Positions 43,124-52,900 of a stretch of 64,000 nt of DNA are shown here, one piece after another. Within the stretch, counting starts at the first letter, position 1. Every line of letters starts with the position of its first letter. Position numbers and translations under genes: made by a program. Below the pieces are notes generated by a model. That model worked only from the letters and a program-made list of their open reading frames with translations, was not told where the DNA came from and did no database searches. This DNA is from Pseudomonas fluorescens Q2-87 (GTDB lineage Bacteria > Pseudomonadota > Gammaproteobacteria > Pseudomonadales > Pseudomonadaceae). The stretch spans positions 3,042,556-3,106,555 of the forward strand of contig NZ_CM001558.1 of assembly GCF_000281895.1 (NCBI RefSeq). The letters are read 5' to 3'.

Positions 43124-44197
43124 TCAGAGATGATCGGCGTCCATCACAGCCTGGGCGAATGCCTGCGGGGCCTCCTGCGGCAGGTTGTGGCCGACGCCGC
43201 CATCGATCAGCCGATGCTCGTAATGGCCGCTGAAACGCTTGGCATAAGCCTCGGCTGGCGGATGCGGCGCGCCATTGGCATCGCCTTCCAAAGTGATGGT
43301 GGGCACGCTGATGGCTGGGAACGTCGCGAGCTTTTTCTCCAGCGCGGCGTATTTGGCTTCGCCCTTGACCAGGCCCAGGCGCCAGCGATAGTTGAAGACG
43401 GTCACGGCAACATGGTCGGGGTTCTGCAACGCAGCGGCGCTGCGATCATAGGTCGCGTCATCGAAATTCCACTTCGGTGAAGCCAGTTTCCAGATCAGCT
43501 TGGCGAAGTCATGGGTGTTTTTCTGATAGCCCAACTGGCCGCGCTCTGTCGCAAAGTAGAACTGATACCACCACTGCAATTCGGCGGCGGGCGGCAGTGG
43601 CGCCTTGCCCGCTTCCTGGCTGCCGATCAGGTAACCGCTCACCGCCACCAGTGCTTTCACCCGTTCCGGCCAGAGCGCCGCGACGATGTCTGCGGTGCGT
43701 GCGCCCCAGTCGTAACCGCCGAGCACGGCTTGCTTGATGTTCAAGGCATCCATGAAGTCGACGAGGTCGCTGGCCAGCGCGGAAGGCTGGCCGTTGCGCA
43801 GGGTCTTGGCCGACAGGAAACGCGTCTCGCCATAGCCGCGGGCATACGGAATCAACACCCGATAACCCTTCTCGGCCAGGGCCGGTGCGACGTCGGCGTA
43901 GCTGTGGATGTCGTAGGGCCAACCGTGCAACAGGATCACCACCGGCCCGTCGGCCGGTCCGACTTCAGCGTAGGCCACGTCCAGCAGGCCGGCCTTGACG
44001 TGCTTGAGTGGGCCGAACGAGGTGTGACTGCCGGGCGTGACGGTGCCGATGGAGCTTGCGGGCACATCGGCGGCGCTTGCCTGGGACGAGGCCACACCCA
44101 AGGCACCCACTTGCATCAAGGCGAATGCCAGGATCGAAGGCGCCAGCAGGCGCCGATGCCGGGGGGTGGGTTTGTGTTGCGACAGCGTCATGTCCAT
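43124..44197 (-). CDS. Exported alpha/beta hydrolase, epoxide-hydrolase-like
   Basis: A 357-residue alpha/beta hydrolase with an N-terminal signal (hydrophobic core LAPSILAFALMQVGALGVA, cleavage near ASA). The oxyanion motif is HGWP, and the nucleophile elbow GGYDWGA carries Asp, as in epoxide hydrolases and haloalkane dehalogenases. The His lies in GVGHNLPQEAP. AAGGAGATCCACC fixes the start at 44197; a longer upstream frame is not coding. It converges with iorB, and the two periplasmic enzymes need not be related. Confidence 0.88.
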   Translation of the reverse strand: MDMTLSQHKPTPRHRRLLAPSILAFALMQVGALGVASSQASAADVPASSIGTVTPGSHTSFGPLKHVKAGLLDVAYAEVGPADGPVVILLHGWPYDIHSYADVAPALAEKGYRVLIPYARGYGETRFLSAKTLRNGQPSALASDLVDFMDALNIKQAVLGGYDWGARTADIVAALWPERVKALVAVSGYLIGSQEAGKAPLPPAAELQWWYQFYFATERGQLGYQKNTHDFAKLIWKLASPKWNFDDATYDRSAAALQNPDHVAVTVFNYRWRLGLVKGEAKYAALEKKLATFPAISVPTITLEGDANGAPHPPAEAYAKRFSGHYEHRLIDGGVGHNLPQEAPQAFAQAVMDADHL

Positions 44198-44462
44198 GGT
44201 GGATCTCCTTGCGAACGGCGGATGGGCCTGTGAGACGGCTGCTGCTGTCTCGATGGGGCTCATTTCACGCCGTCCAGGTATCCCGGATGTGTCAGCGATT
44301 GGCGGTAACCGCAACGTTTCGTGTCTGTCGCGGCGGTTGATACACAGGGATACATTGCGCTTCAAGCCTTGAGTGGGCAGCCAATCCCCGGCATGGGCAA
44401 CGCTTGGCGCAAACTTTGTTCTATCATGCCGGCATCTCACTTGCTGATCTGATGGAACCACC

Positions 44463-45611
44463 ATGACTTTCGATTTCGACACGGTATTGGAGCGCCAAGG
44501 TACCGGTAGCACCAAATGGAGCCGTTACCCGGCCGATGTGCTGCCGATGTGGGTGGCCGATATGGACTTCGCGGCCCCGCCCGCCGTCATCGAGGCACTG
44601 CACACGCGCCTCGCTCATCCGATGCTTGGCTACAGCGTGGCCCAGGACGATTTGCGCGCCGCCATCGTGGCCGATCTCTGGAACAAGTACGCCTGGCGCG
44701 TCGAACCCCAGCAGATCGTGTTCCTGCCCGGGGTGGAGCCTGGTTTCAACATGGCGCTGCATGCGCTGGTCGAGCCGCAGCAGAACGTCGTGGTGCAGGT
44801 GCCTAACTACCCACCGTTGCGTCATGCCCCGGGCCACTGGGGGTTGAATAAAGTCGAGTTGCCGTTCAATCCGATTGACGGCGCCTTCCAAACGCCACTG
44901 GCCGAGTTGCGTGAAGCCTTGCAGGGCGGCGGCGCGTTGCTGCTGAGCAATCCTCACAACCCGCTAGGCAAGGTCTTCGACCGCGAAGAGCTCAAGGCCG
45001 TGGCGGACATTTGCCTGGAGCAGAATGCCTGGATCATCTCCGACGAGATCCATGCCGAGCTGTGTTTCGACGGCCGAGTGCACATCCCCACCGCCTCCCT
45101 CAGCCCGGAAATTGCCGCGCGTACCATCACCCTGATGTCCGCCAGCAAGGCCTATAACATCGCCGGTTTGAAAACCTCGTTCGCGATTATCCAGGATGCC
45201 AAGGTGCGCGAGCGGGTCAACGGCGCCCGTGCAGGCATGGTCGACAGCGTCAATGCCCTGGGCCTGGAAGCGACCCGTGCGGCCTACAGCGAAGCCGGAC
45301 CGTGGCTCGACGCCTTGAAGGCCTACCTGCAAGCCAACCGCGATTATTTGGTCGAAGCGGTGAACACTCGCCTACCGGGCATCAGCATGACCGTGCCGCA
45401 AGGCACTTACCTGGCCTGGCTGGATTGCTCAGCCTTGGGATTGGAAAACCCTCAGGGATTTTTCCTGAAGGAAGCCAAGGTCGGCCTCAGCGCCGGGCTG
45501 GATTTTGGCGACGACGCTGGGCAGTTCGTGCGCCTGAACTTCGGCTGCCCGCGGGCGTTGCTGGAGGAAGGGATTGCGCGGATGGAGCGCAGCCTGAAGG
45601 CCCGACGCTAA
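44463..45611 (+). CDS. MalY/PatB-family PLP-dependent aminotransferase or C-S lyase
   Basis: A 382-residue fold-type I PLP enzyme of the MalY/PatB branch, whose members cleave cystathionine or related C-S bonds and may also transaminate. It opens with the family hallmark KWSRYPADVLPMWVADMDF. It has SNPHNPLGKVF, the Asp-contacting DEIHAEL and the PLP lysine in SASKAYNIAGLK (Lys about 230). The length is normal. It stands alone on the plus strand, with a long inverted repeat after it. Substrate is not inferable from context. Confidence 0.92.
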   Translation: MTFDFDTVLERQGTGSTKWSRYPADVLPMWVADMDFAAPPAVIEALHTRLAHPMLGYSVAQDDLRAAIVADLWNKYAWRVEPQQIVFLPGVEPGFNMALHALVEPQQNVVVQVPNYPPLRHAPGHWGLNKVELPFNPIDGAFQTPLAELREALQGGGALLLSNPHNPLGKVFDREELKAVADICLEQNAWIISDEIHAELCFDGRVHIPTASLSPEIAARTITLMSASKAYNIAGLKTSFAIIQDAKVRERVNGARAGMVDSVNALGLEATRAAYSEAGPWLDALKAYLQANRDYLVEAVNTRLPGISMTVPQGTYLAWLDCSALGLENPQGFFLKEAKVGLSAGLDFGDDAGQFVRLNFGCPRALLEEGIARMERSLKARR

Positions 45612-45630
45612 GTCACTGACCACCCCCCCC

Positions 45631-45762
45631 TGTGGCGAGGGAGCTTGCTCCCGCTGGGGCGCGAAGCGGCCCCAAACCAGAGCATGCGGTGTATCTGAAC
45701 GACCGAGTCGGCTGAATTAAGGGCCGCTTCGCGCCCCAGCGGGAGCAAGCTCCCTCGCCACA
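45631..45762. repeat. REPIN-like element with a perfect 42-bp inverted repeat
   Basis: Bases 45631-45672 and 45721-45762 are exact reverse complements over 42 bases, beginning TGTGGCGAGGGAGC, with a 48-base spacer. It lies between the convergent malY-like and VOC genes. The same core recurs at 54096-54214 and 60559-60651. Confidence 0.9.
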
Positions 45763-45806
45763 CATAAAGTTCATTCATGCATCCCCGGCGCATGAACAAA
45801 ACACAG

Positions 45807-46175
45807 CTAGTTCCCCTCCGGATCGCGGCAATAGGCACCGAAATACCCCTCGCAATATTGCGGTCGCAGGCCTGGCGCACCTTCATCGAAGCCGCCCAGG
45901 GCAATGGCCTGTTCCCAGGCCGCGCGCACGGTCTCGGGGGAGTCGGCGGCGAAGCTCACTTGCATGCCGTTGCCCCAGGTAGCGGGCAAGCCATTAAAAG
46001 GCAATTGGACGAACACTTGCGGCCAGCGCTTGCCCGGTTGCTGCCAGCCCTCCCCCGGCGGCCCCGAGTCATTTTCGCTCGCCATGCGCACCAACCCCAG
46101 GCATCCCAGCACCGCATCATAAAAAGCGACCATTTTCGGCAGGTCGCGCGCGCCGATTTGTATATGGCTGAACAT
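45807..46175 (-). CDS. VOC-family protein (short C terminus)
   Basis: A 122-residue vicinal-oxygen-chelate protein with His4 in FSHIQIGARDLPKMVAFYDAVLGCLGL and the segment MQVSFAADSPETVRAAWEQAIALGG. It ends at CRDPEGN; related proteins usually run on for several residues, so the C terminus is slightly short here. GGAGC precedes the ATG. Metal-dependent chemistry is plausible but not demonstrable. Confidence 0.8.
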   Translation of the reverse strand: MFSHIQIGARDLPKMVAFYDAVLGCLGLVRMASENDSGPPGEGWQQPGKRWPQVFVQLPFNGLPATWGNGMQVSFAADSPETVRAAWEQAIALGGFDEGAPGLRPQYCEGYFGAYCRDPEGN

Positions 46176-46364
46176 TGTCCCGCTCCTTATCGAATTGAGT
46201 ATTGGATTGGAAATACAGCCGCGCCGGACGTTCGCCCCTGCCGACGACTCAGCGACGAAACGCCACCATCACGCTCATCGACCGGCTGGAAAATCCAACC
46301 GAACTCTGCCCAAAAAACCACAGTCCACCCTCCATCTCAACCACATTGAGCATGGAGAACGACA

Positions 46365-47222
46365 ATGGCCGATTACCCTTTTCCACCCTTTCCGAAACAA
46401 AGCCAGCCCGTGCCTGGGTCGCAGCAGAAGATGGATCCCTACCCGGACTGTGGCGAACAGAGCTACACCGGTTCCGGACGCCTGGCCAACAAGATAGCCC
46501 TGATCACCGGCGCCGACAGTGGCATCGGGCGCGCGGTGGCCATTGCCTTCGCCCGTGAAGGCGCGGATGTGGCGATCGCCTACCTGGATGAACATGAAGA
46601 CGCCAAGGAAACCGCCCGCTGGGTCGAACAGGCCGGCCGCCAGTGCCTGCTGTTGCCCGGTGATCTGGCCGACAAGGCCCAATGCAGCAAAATCGTCGAG
46701 CAAACCGTCTCGCGCTTCGAGCGCATCGACGTGCTGGTCAATAATGCTGCCTTCCAGATGACCCATGAGCGCCTGGAGGACATTCCGGACGAAGAATGGG
46801 TGCGCACCTTCGATATCAACATCACGGCGATGTTCAGGATCTGCCAGGCCGCTGTGCCGCACATGAAGCCGGGCGGCTCGATCATCAACACCAGTTCGGT
46901 CAATTCCGACATGCCCAAGCCCACGTTGCTGGCCTATGCCACCACCAAGGGCGCCATCGCCAACTTCACCGGCGGCCTGGCGCAGATGCTCGGGCCCAAG
47001 GGCATCCGGGCCAACAGCGTGGCGCCGGGACCGATCTGGACGCCGCTGATCGTGGCGACCATGCCCGAGGAAGAAGTACAGAATTTCGGCTCCCAGACGC
47101 CCCTCGGCCGTCCCGGTCAACCGGTGGAAGTGGCACCGATCTATGTGCTGCTGGCTTCGGATGAGTCCAGCTACATCTCCGGGTCGCGGTATGGGGTTAC
47201 GGGCGGTAAGCCGATGCTTTAA
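46365..47222 (+). CDS. SDR-family oxidoreductase
   Basis: A 285-residue short-chain dehydrogenase/reductase with a 40-residue N-terminal extension (PFPPFPKQSQPVPG...), as in YghA/YhdF-like stress-associated SDRs. The cofactor site is TGADSGIG; NNAA, the catalytic Ser (NTSSVNS) and the YATTK motif are in place. The closing LASDESSYISGSRYGVTGG is typical. It is followed by a duplicated REP element and stands alone on the strand. Confidence 0.92.
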   Translation: MADYPFPPFPKQSQPVPGSQQKMDPYPDCGEQSYTGSGRLANKIALITGADSGIGRAVAIAFAREGADVAIAYLDEHEDAKETARWVEQAGRQCLLLPGDLADKAQCSKIVEQTVSRFERIDVLVNNAAFQMTHERLEDIPDEEWVRTFDINITAMFRICQAAVPHMKPGGSIINTSSVNSDMPKPTLLAYATTKGAIANFTGGLAQMLGPKGIRANSVAPGPIWTPLIVATMPEEEVQNFGSQTPLGRPGQPVEVAPIYVLLASDESSYISGSRYGVTGGKPML

Positions 47223-47231
47223 CGATCTCCA

Positions 47232-47503
47232 TGTGGGAGCGAGCCTGCTCGCGAAAGCGGTGGGTCAGCTTGCATCGCTATTGGATGTTCCGACGCCTTC
47301 GCGAGCAAGTCCGCTCCCACAGTGGAGGTGTGTTCGTTCACAAGATCCATGTCCAACACACAAACCCTGTGGGAGCGGGCTTGCTCGCGAAAGCGGTGGG
47401 TCAGCTTGCATCGCTATTGGATGTTCCGACGCCTTCGCGAGCAAGCCCGCTCCCACAGTGGAGGTGTGTCGTTCACAAGATCCATGTTCCACACACAACC
47501 CTG
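47232..47503. repeat. Tandem duplication of a 136-bp REP-containing unit
   Basis: A unit starting TGTGGGAGCG at 47232 is repeated from 47368 with only a few changes, covering about 136 bases each. Each unit holds an inverted pair GTGGGAGC ... GCTCCCAC with GCTCGCGAA/TTCGCGAGC inner arms, plus a shared linker (TTCACAAGATCCATG). It lies between the convergent SDR and DUF421 genes. Confidence 0.9.
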
Positions 47504-47509
47504 CGGTGC

Positions 47510-47959
47510 TCAGGGTTTGTCGTTGGCGATCACCGAAATCTTTCCGTTACGCTCGATAATCGCAAACTTGATCTGGTCCAGGGTCTCGATGCCCTGGCTG
47601 GAGCGTGCCGCTTCCATGATGTCGGCTTCCACCAGCCGGGCGTGGCGCATGCGGGCCTCAAGGATCCGGCCGTTTTCGACAATGATGGTGGGCTCCCCGT
47701 CGATCAACTGCAAAACCCAGGTCGACCGTTGCTTGAGCAATGAAAAACCGATGTCGATGGCAATCAGGGTGACGATCACCATCAGCGAGTTGGTCATGGA
47801 AAAATCGTCCCCCAGCAGCGCTTGCTGGGTGGCCTCGCCGATGATCATCAGCAGTACGAAGTCGAAGGTGGTGAGCTCCGCCAACGAGCGGCGCCCGGCG
47901 ATCTTGAACAACACCATCAACGCCATGTACATCGCGGCGGCCCGCAACACCGAGTCCAT
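47510..47959 (-). CDS. DUF421 (YetF/YcaP-like) membrane protein
   Basis: A 149-residue inner-membrane protein with hydrophobic segments in the first 75 residues (MDSVLRAAAMYMALMVLFKIAGRRSL...) and a small C-terminal domain (DGEPTIIVENGRILEARMRHARL) characteristic of DUF421. The function of this family is unknown. It is the last of three minus-strand genes with a membrane protein and CinA upstream; spacing is only eight bases. Confidence 0.85.
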   Translation of the reverse strand: MDSVLRAAAMYMALMVLFKIAGRRSLAELTTFDFVLLMIIGEATQQALLGDDFSMTNSLMVIVTLIAIDIGFSLLKQRSTWVLQLIDGEPTIIVENGRILEARMRHARLVEADIMEAARSSQGIETLDQIKFAIIERNGKISVIANDKP

Positions 47960-47967
47960 ACGTCACC

Positions 47968-48486
47968 CTATGGGAAAATGAATTGATCGAAACTCACCGC
48001 AGCCCCACCAGGCGCGGTGATGCGGCTGCTGTAGAGCCCCAGCCCCTCGGCCAGCAGCGACAAATGCAGGCTGGCGTGCCCTTGGGCATCGGCCTGGATC
48101 CAAACCCGCATGCCCTGCCCGGCGCTCGCCGAACGCAAGGGCTGAGGCTGCAGCGTCTGCACATCAAAGCCGTCCAGCCACTCACCGCCCAGTTCAATCT
48201 CCAGCACGGCGTTGGGCTGGCCCCTGAGGTGGACGATCATCGGGTTGGTGGAGCCGTTTCGATGGAACATCTCGTATTCGACGTCGAGACGGCCATCGCT
48301 GCTGTGCGCCTCACGGGAACTCAATGGGCCGCGGGAAAACAATCCAAGCAAAGTCAGGATCACCAACAGGACCAAGATGTACCAGCCCACCCGCTCGAAA
48401 CGCCAGGCCTTGAGCTGGAACGCCATGTCTTCGCGCACCGGAAATTCTCGGTTGCGAAACTCCTCGGGGTCGCTGTACTGGGTCAT
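47968..48486 (-). CDS. Unknown single-span membrane protein
   Basis: A 172-residue protein with a cytoplasmic start, one membrane helix (VGWYILVLLVILTLLGLF, about residues 33-50) and a beta-rich outer domain of about 110 residues. It sits between CinA-like and DUF421 genes with short gaps, so it is co-transcribed. The ribosome site (AGG...GGGGG) is imperfect. I do not recognise the family. Confidence 0.65.
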   Translation of the reverse strand: MTQYSDPEEFRNREFPVREDMAFQLKAWRFERVGWYILVLLVILTLLGLFSRGPLSSREAHSSDGRLDVEYEMFHRNGSTNPMIVHLRGQPNAVLEIELGGEWLDGFDVQTLQPQPLRSASAGQGMRVWIQADAQGHASLHLSLLAEGLGLYSSRITAPGGAAVSFDQFIFP

Positions 48487-48495
48487 CTGGGCCCC

Positions 48496-48996
48496 CTACC
48501 TGTATTCACCGGCCAAGGCACGTTGATGAAAATGCGGCAGTTGAGCCAGGGCATGTTCGGCAGCCCACAATTGCACTTGGCTGCGACTGCCGAAGAAGCG
48601 TTCCTGGCGACTGAACAGCGCCCGACGGCCATTCACATCGAAGGCCCAGGCAAAGCACACCGTGCCGGCGGGTATGCCGTCCATGTCGTCCGGCCCGAGG
48701 ATGCCAGTGGTGGCCACCGCGACGTTGGCATTGGCGTCATGCAGGGCGCCGATGGCCATTTCTTCGGCCACTTCACGGCTGGTGAGGTTAAAGGTTTCGA
48801 TGGTCCGTGGATTGACCCCAAGCAAGCGCTGTTTTGCCTCCGGGGAATAGACCACATAACCACTTTCGATCATTGAACCGCTGCCCGGCACTTCGGCCAC
48901 CAAGGTCACGATTTGCCCGGCGGTACAGGATTCGGCGGTGGTCAGGCGCAAGTCGTGTTCACGCAGGTAATCCACCAGGGAATAAGCGATGGTCAT
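48496..48996 (-). CDS. CinA-family nicotinamide-nucleotide amidase
   Basis: A 166-residue stand-alone CinA C-terminal domain, which deamidates nicotinamide mononucleotide in pyridine-nucleotide recycling. The family motifs TAESCTAGQI, GVVYSNEAK-like GYVVYSPEAKQRLLGV and ATTGILGPD are visible. The ATG at 48996 is preceded by AAAGGA at ten bases; a GTG at 49002 is an alternative. It leads the three-gene minus-strand unit. Confidence 0.9.
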   Translation of the reverse strand: MTIAYSLVDYLREHDLRLTTAESCTAGQIVTLVAEVPGSGSMIESGYVVYSPEAKQRLLGVNPRTIETFNLTSREVAEEMAIGALHDANANVAVATTGILGPDDMDGIPAGTVCFAWAFDVNGRRALFSRQERFFGSRSQVQLWAAEHALAQLPHFHQRALAGEYR

Positions 48997-49162
48997 GGTC
49001 ACAGGTTCCTTTCATGGTGCTGTTGGGTTGACCCCCGCCGTCCCGATTCATTCCCTTTATCGCACCGCTGCCCGTGTAGCCAAATAAATGAAACCCCTGC
49101 CAGTTCCCGTACCTCAAAAACATAGGGCCTCATGCAGAGGCCGTCTGGATCAGGAGGTCGTC

Positions 49163-49774
49163 ATGTCCGCACCTATCGTCAAATTGTTTACGCACCCCGA
49201 ATTCGCCTGGAAGGACATCCGTGAGCAAGAGCAGGAACATCCGCGGCATTACCTTGCGCACCTGCTGCTGTTGGCACTGATTCCGGCGGTGTGCCTGTTC
49301 ATCGGCATCACCTGGACCGGTTGGAGCCTGGCGGAAAACGAAACCGTGCGGCTGAGCAGCGCCAGCGCACTGCAATTGTGCGTGCTGTTGTACCTGACCA
49401 TCGTCGTCGGCGTGGCGCTCATGGGCTTGTTCATCCGCTGGATGTCGCGCGCTTTCGAGACCCGTCCAACCCTCAATCAGTGCATCGGCTTTGCCGCCTA
49501 CACCGCCACGCCGTATTTCCTCGCCGGTATTTTCGGCCTCTATCCCAGCCGTTGGCTGGCGGTGGCGGTGCTTGCAATCGCCTCTGCCTACTCGACATTC
49601 CTGCTGTTCGTCGGGCTGCCGAAGTTCATGGGGCTGAAGAAGGAACAAGGTCTGCTGTATTCGGCTAGCGTATGGGGTGTCGGCTTGCTGGTGCTGGTGA
49701 CCATCCTGGTGGAAATGATCCTGCTATGGTTCAACGTCTTGCAGCCGGAATATTTACGCGCGCCGATAGGTTGA
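49163..49774 (+). CDS. Yip1-family integral membrane protein
   Basis: A 203-residue protein with five hydrophobic segments and a short N-terminal cytoplasmic part (KLFTHPEFAWKDIREQE), fitting the Yip1/YIP1-like domain of bacterial membrane proteins. CAGGAGGTCGTC before 49163 decides the start. It is transcribed alone, toward the large kinase gene. Function unknown. Confidence 0.85.
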   Translation: MSAPIVKLFTHPEFAWKDIREQEQEHPRHYLAHLLLLALIPAVCLFIGITWTGWSLAENETVRLSSASALQLCVLLYLTIVVGVALMGLFIRWMSRAFETRPTLNQCIGFAAYTATPYFLAGIFGLYPSRWLAVAVLAIASAYSTFLLFVGLPKFMGLKKEQGLLYSASVWGVGLLVLVTILVEMILLWFNVLQPEYLRAPIG

Positions 49775-49919
49775 CGCCCCATGAGGTCGCGCAGCGCCAG
49801 TCGAACATTGGACGCACGCGATTTCGCATTTCGGACACAACCCGATTATCCTCGGTGTCTTTGCATTCTTGAATCGAGTCGGCTCGCCGGACTGCCTGCC
49901 GACCTTAAGGCCAATAATT

Positions 49920-52900
49920 ATGTCGTCTTCCAGCAAACGCTCTCCCAACGTGCCGCAGCGTAGAGAGCTGAGCCCCAGCACACTGGACTTTCCGGTGGTA
50001 GGTATTGGCGCCTCGGCGGGCGGTTTGCAGGCCATCAAAACCTTCTTCGAACACATGCCGAAGGACAACGGCATGGCGTTTGTGATCATTCTGCACTTGG
50101 CACCCAACCATCAGAGCATTGCCGGCCAGATCATCCAGGAATCGACCAAGATGCCGGTGCTGCAAGTCACCGAGTCGGTCCCGATCCAGAAAAACCACGT
50201 CTACGTCATTGCCCCCTCCCAACAATTGCAAATGAATGATGGCTATTTGAGGGTCGCTCCGGCGGAGCCACGCGTAGGGGGGCACGTCGCCATCGATCTG
50301 TTTTTTCGCGATCTGGCTGACGTGCACAAGGAACGGGCCTTTTGCCTGGTCTTGTCCGGCACCGGTACCGACGGCGCGGTGGGGCTTTCGCGGATCAAGG
50401 AACAGGGCGGCGTGACCATCGCCCAATCGCCGACCGATGCCGAATTCGATGGCATGCCACAAGCGGCCATCGACACCCAGATGGTGGACCTGGTACTGCC
50501 GGTGGCGGAAATGCCACAGAAACTCATGGAGCTGTGGCGCAACAGCCAGGCCATCCGCCTGCCAACCGCCAACGACCCGGAAATCCATACCCATCCACCG
50601 GCTGACGAACGTGAAGCCGTCGCGGCCGAGCAGGTCTTGCAGGACATCTTGGTGCAACTACGGGCCGGCACCGGGCATGACTTCAAGCACTACAAACGCG
50701 CCACCGTGCTGCGGCGCATCGAGCGGCGGATGCAGGTCACCGCCCAGCCGGACTTGCCCAGCTATTACACCTACCTGCAAAACCATCCGGACGAAACCAA
50801 GGCCCTGTTGGGCGATCTGCTCATCGGCGTGACCAACTTCTTTCGTGACCGCGAGGCGTTCGAGGCTCTTGAACGCGATGTACTGCCCAACCTGCTCAAG
50901 CCGGTCGAACCGGGCGCCACGCCATCGGATGAGATACGCGTCTGGTCGGCCGGCTGCTCGACGGGCGAAGAGGCCTATACCTTGGCGATGCTGCTCAGCG
51001 ATCAACTGCAACACGACGGCAGTAGCGCCAAGCTGCAAGTGTTCGCCACCGATATCGATGAGCGCGCCATCACGGCGGGCCGCGCCGGGGCCTATCCCGA
51101 GGCCATTGTCACCGACGTACCGCCGACCCGCCTGCGCCAGTACTTCCACAAGGATGGTTCGGTCTATCGGGTGCGCAAGGAAATCCGCGAGCGCGTGTTG
51201 TTCGCCAAGCACAGCCTGTTGTCCGATCCGCCCTTCTCGCAGATCGACTTGATTGTTTGCCGCAACCTGCTGATCTACCTGGATCGTGAAGTGCAACGGG
51301 AAATCCTGCAGATGTTCCATTTCGCCCTGCGCCCCGGTGGCTACTTGTTCCTGGGCTCTTCCGAATCGGCCGACGCCTGCCAGGACCTGTTCACCCCTGT
51401 AGACAAACGCAACCGGATATTCCGCGCCAAGTACGGCACCAGCAGCAGCCGCCGTACCCCGACCATGCCCCGTGGTGGCTACATTCGCAGCACCCTGGCC
51501 CCCACGCCGCAAATCCTGGTTCCGCGCAAAGTGTCGTTTGCCGATATCCACCTGCGCGCGATCGAGCATGCCGCGCCGCCGAGCATGATCGTCGATGCCA
51601 ATGCCGAAATCCTGCACATGTCCGAAAGCGCCGGGCACTTTCTGCGGCACGTCGGCGGCGAGATGACGCGCAACCTGCTGACGCTGGTCAACCCACAGTT
51701 GCGCCTGGAAGTCCGCACCACGTTGTTCCAGGTGCATCAGAGTGGCCAGGCGGTCAAATCCCGCCAGGTCAGCCTCGAGCGCGACGGCCGTCGCTATCAC
51801 GTGGACCTGCTGGCCCAGCCCTACCGCGACGAGGAGTCCGATGGGGACTTCGTCCTGGTGATCTTCGAGGAGTCGGAGGTCGACCCCGCCGAACTGCTGG
51901 AAACCAGTGCCAGCCAGACTGAAAACCAGGTGCTGTCCAACCTCGAGCGCGAGCTGCAACGTACCAAATTGCAGTTGCAGGACACCATCGAGCAGGCTGA
52001 AGTCTCCAGCGAGGAGCTCAAGGCTTCCAACGAAGAAATGCAGGCCATCAACGAGGAGTTGCGCTCGGCCACCGAGGAGCTGGAAACCAGCAAGGAAGAG
52101 CTGCAATCGATCAACGAAGAGCTGCTGACGGTCAATTACGAACTCAAGACCAAGGTGGAAGAGACCGACAAGATCAATGATTACCTGACCAACCTGATCG
52201 CCTCCACCGACATCGCCACGGTATTCGTCGACCGCAGCATGCGCATCAAGTGGTTCACCCCCCGCGCCACCGAGATTTTCAGCATGTTGCCGGTGGACAC
52301 CGGGCGTTCGCTGCTGGACATCACCCATCGGCTGGATTACCCGGAGCTGGGCGCGGACGCCACGCAGGTGTTCGAATCGCTGAGCATGATCGAGCGGGAA
52401 GTCAGCAGCAAAGACGGCCGCTGGTACATCGCCAGGCTGCTGCCCTACCGCTCCAGCGAGGACCATATCGACGGGACCGTACTGACCTTTATCGACATCA
52501 CCACGCGCTGGGCCGCCGAAGAAGAGCTGCGCCTGGGAGAGGAACGCATGCGCCTGGTGGCTGAAAGCACCCGGGACTACGCCATTATCCTGCTGGACGA
52601 ACAGGGTGTGATCAGCAGCTGGAACACCGGCGCCGAGCTTATCTTCGGCTACACCAAGGGCGAAGCCGAGGGCGCCTACTACGATTTCATTTTCTCGACC
52701 GAAGACCGTAGCAACGGTGTCCCGGAAACCGAACTGAGCACCGCACGTACCCATGGTCGCTGCGAGGATGAGCGTTGGCACCAGCGCAAGGACGGCAGCA
52801 AGTTCTTTTGCAGTGGCGAGGTAACGCTACTCAGCAGTGATCATCTGCAGGGCTACGTGAAGATCGCCCGCGACCTTACCGGTCACAAGCGCATACATGA

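Noticed and set aside
47232-47503. CRISPR array
   Set aside because: Only two head-to-tail 136-bp units, each with inverted REP arms; no short regular repeats with unique spacers.
50658-52781. 707-codon open frame antisense to the sensor kinase
   Set aside because: Composition-driven shadow of a high-GC gene; Gln/His/Val-rich with no domain.
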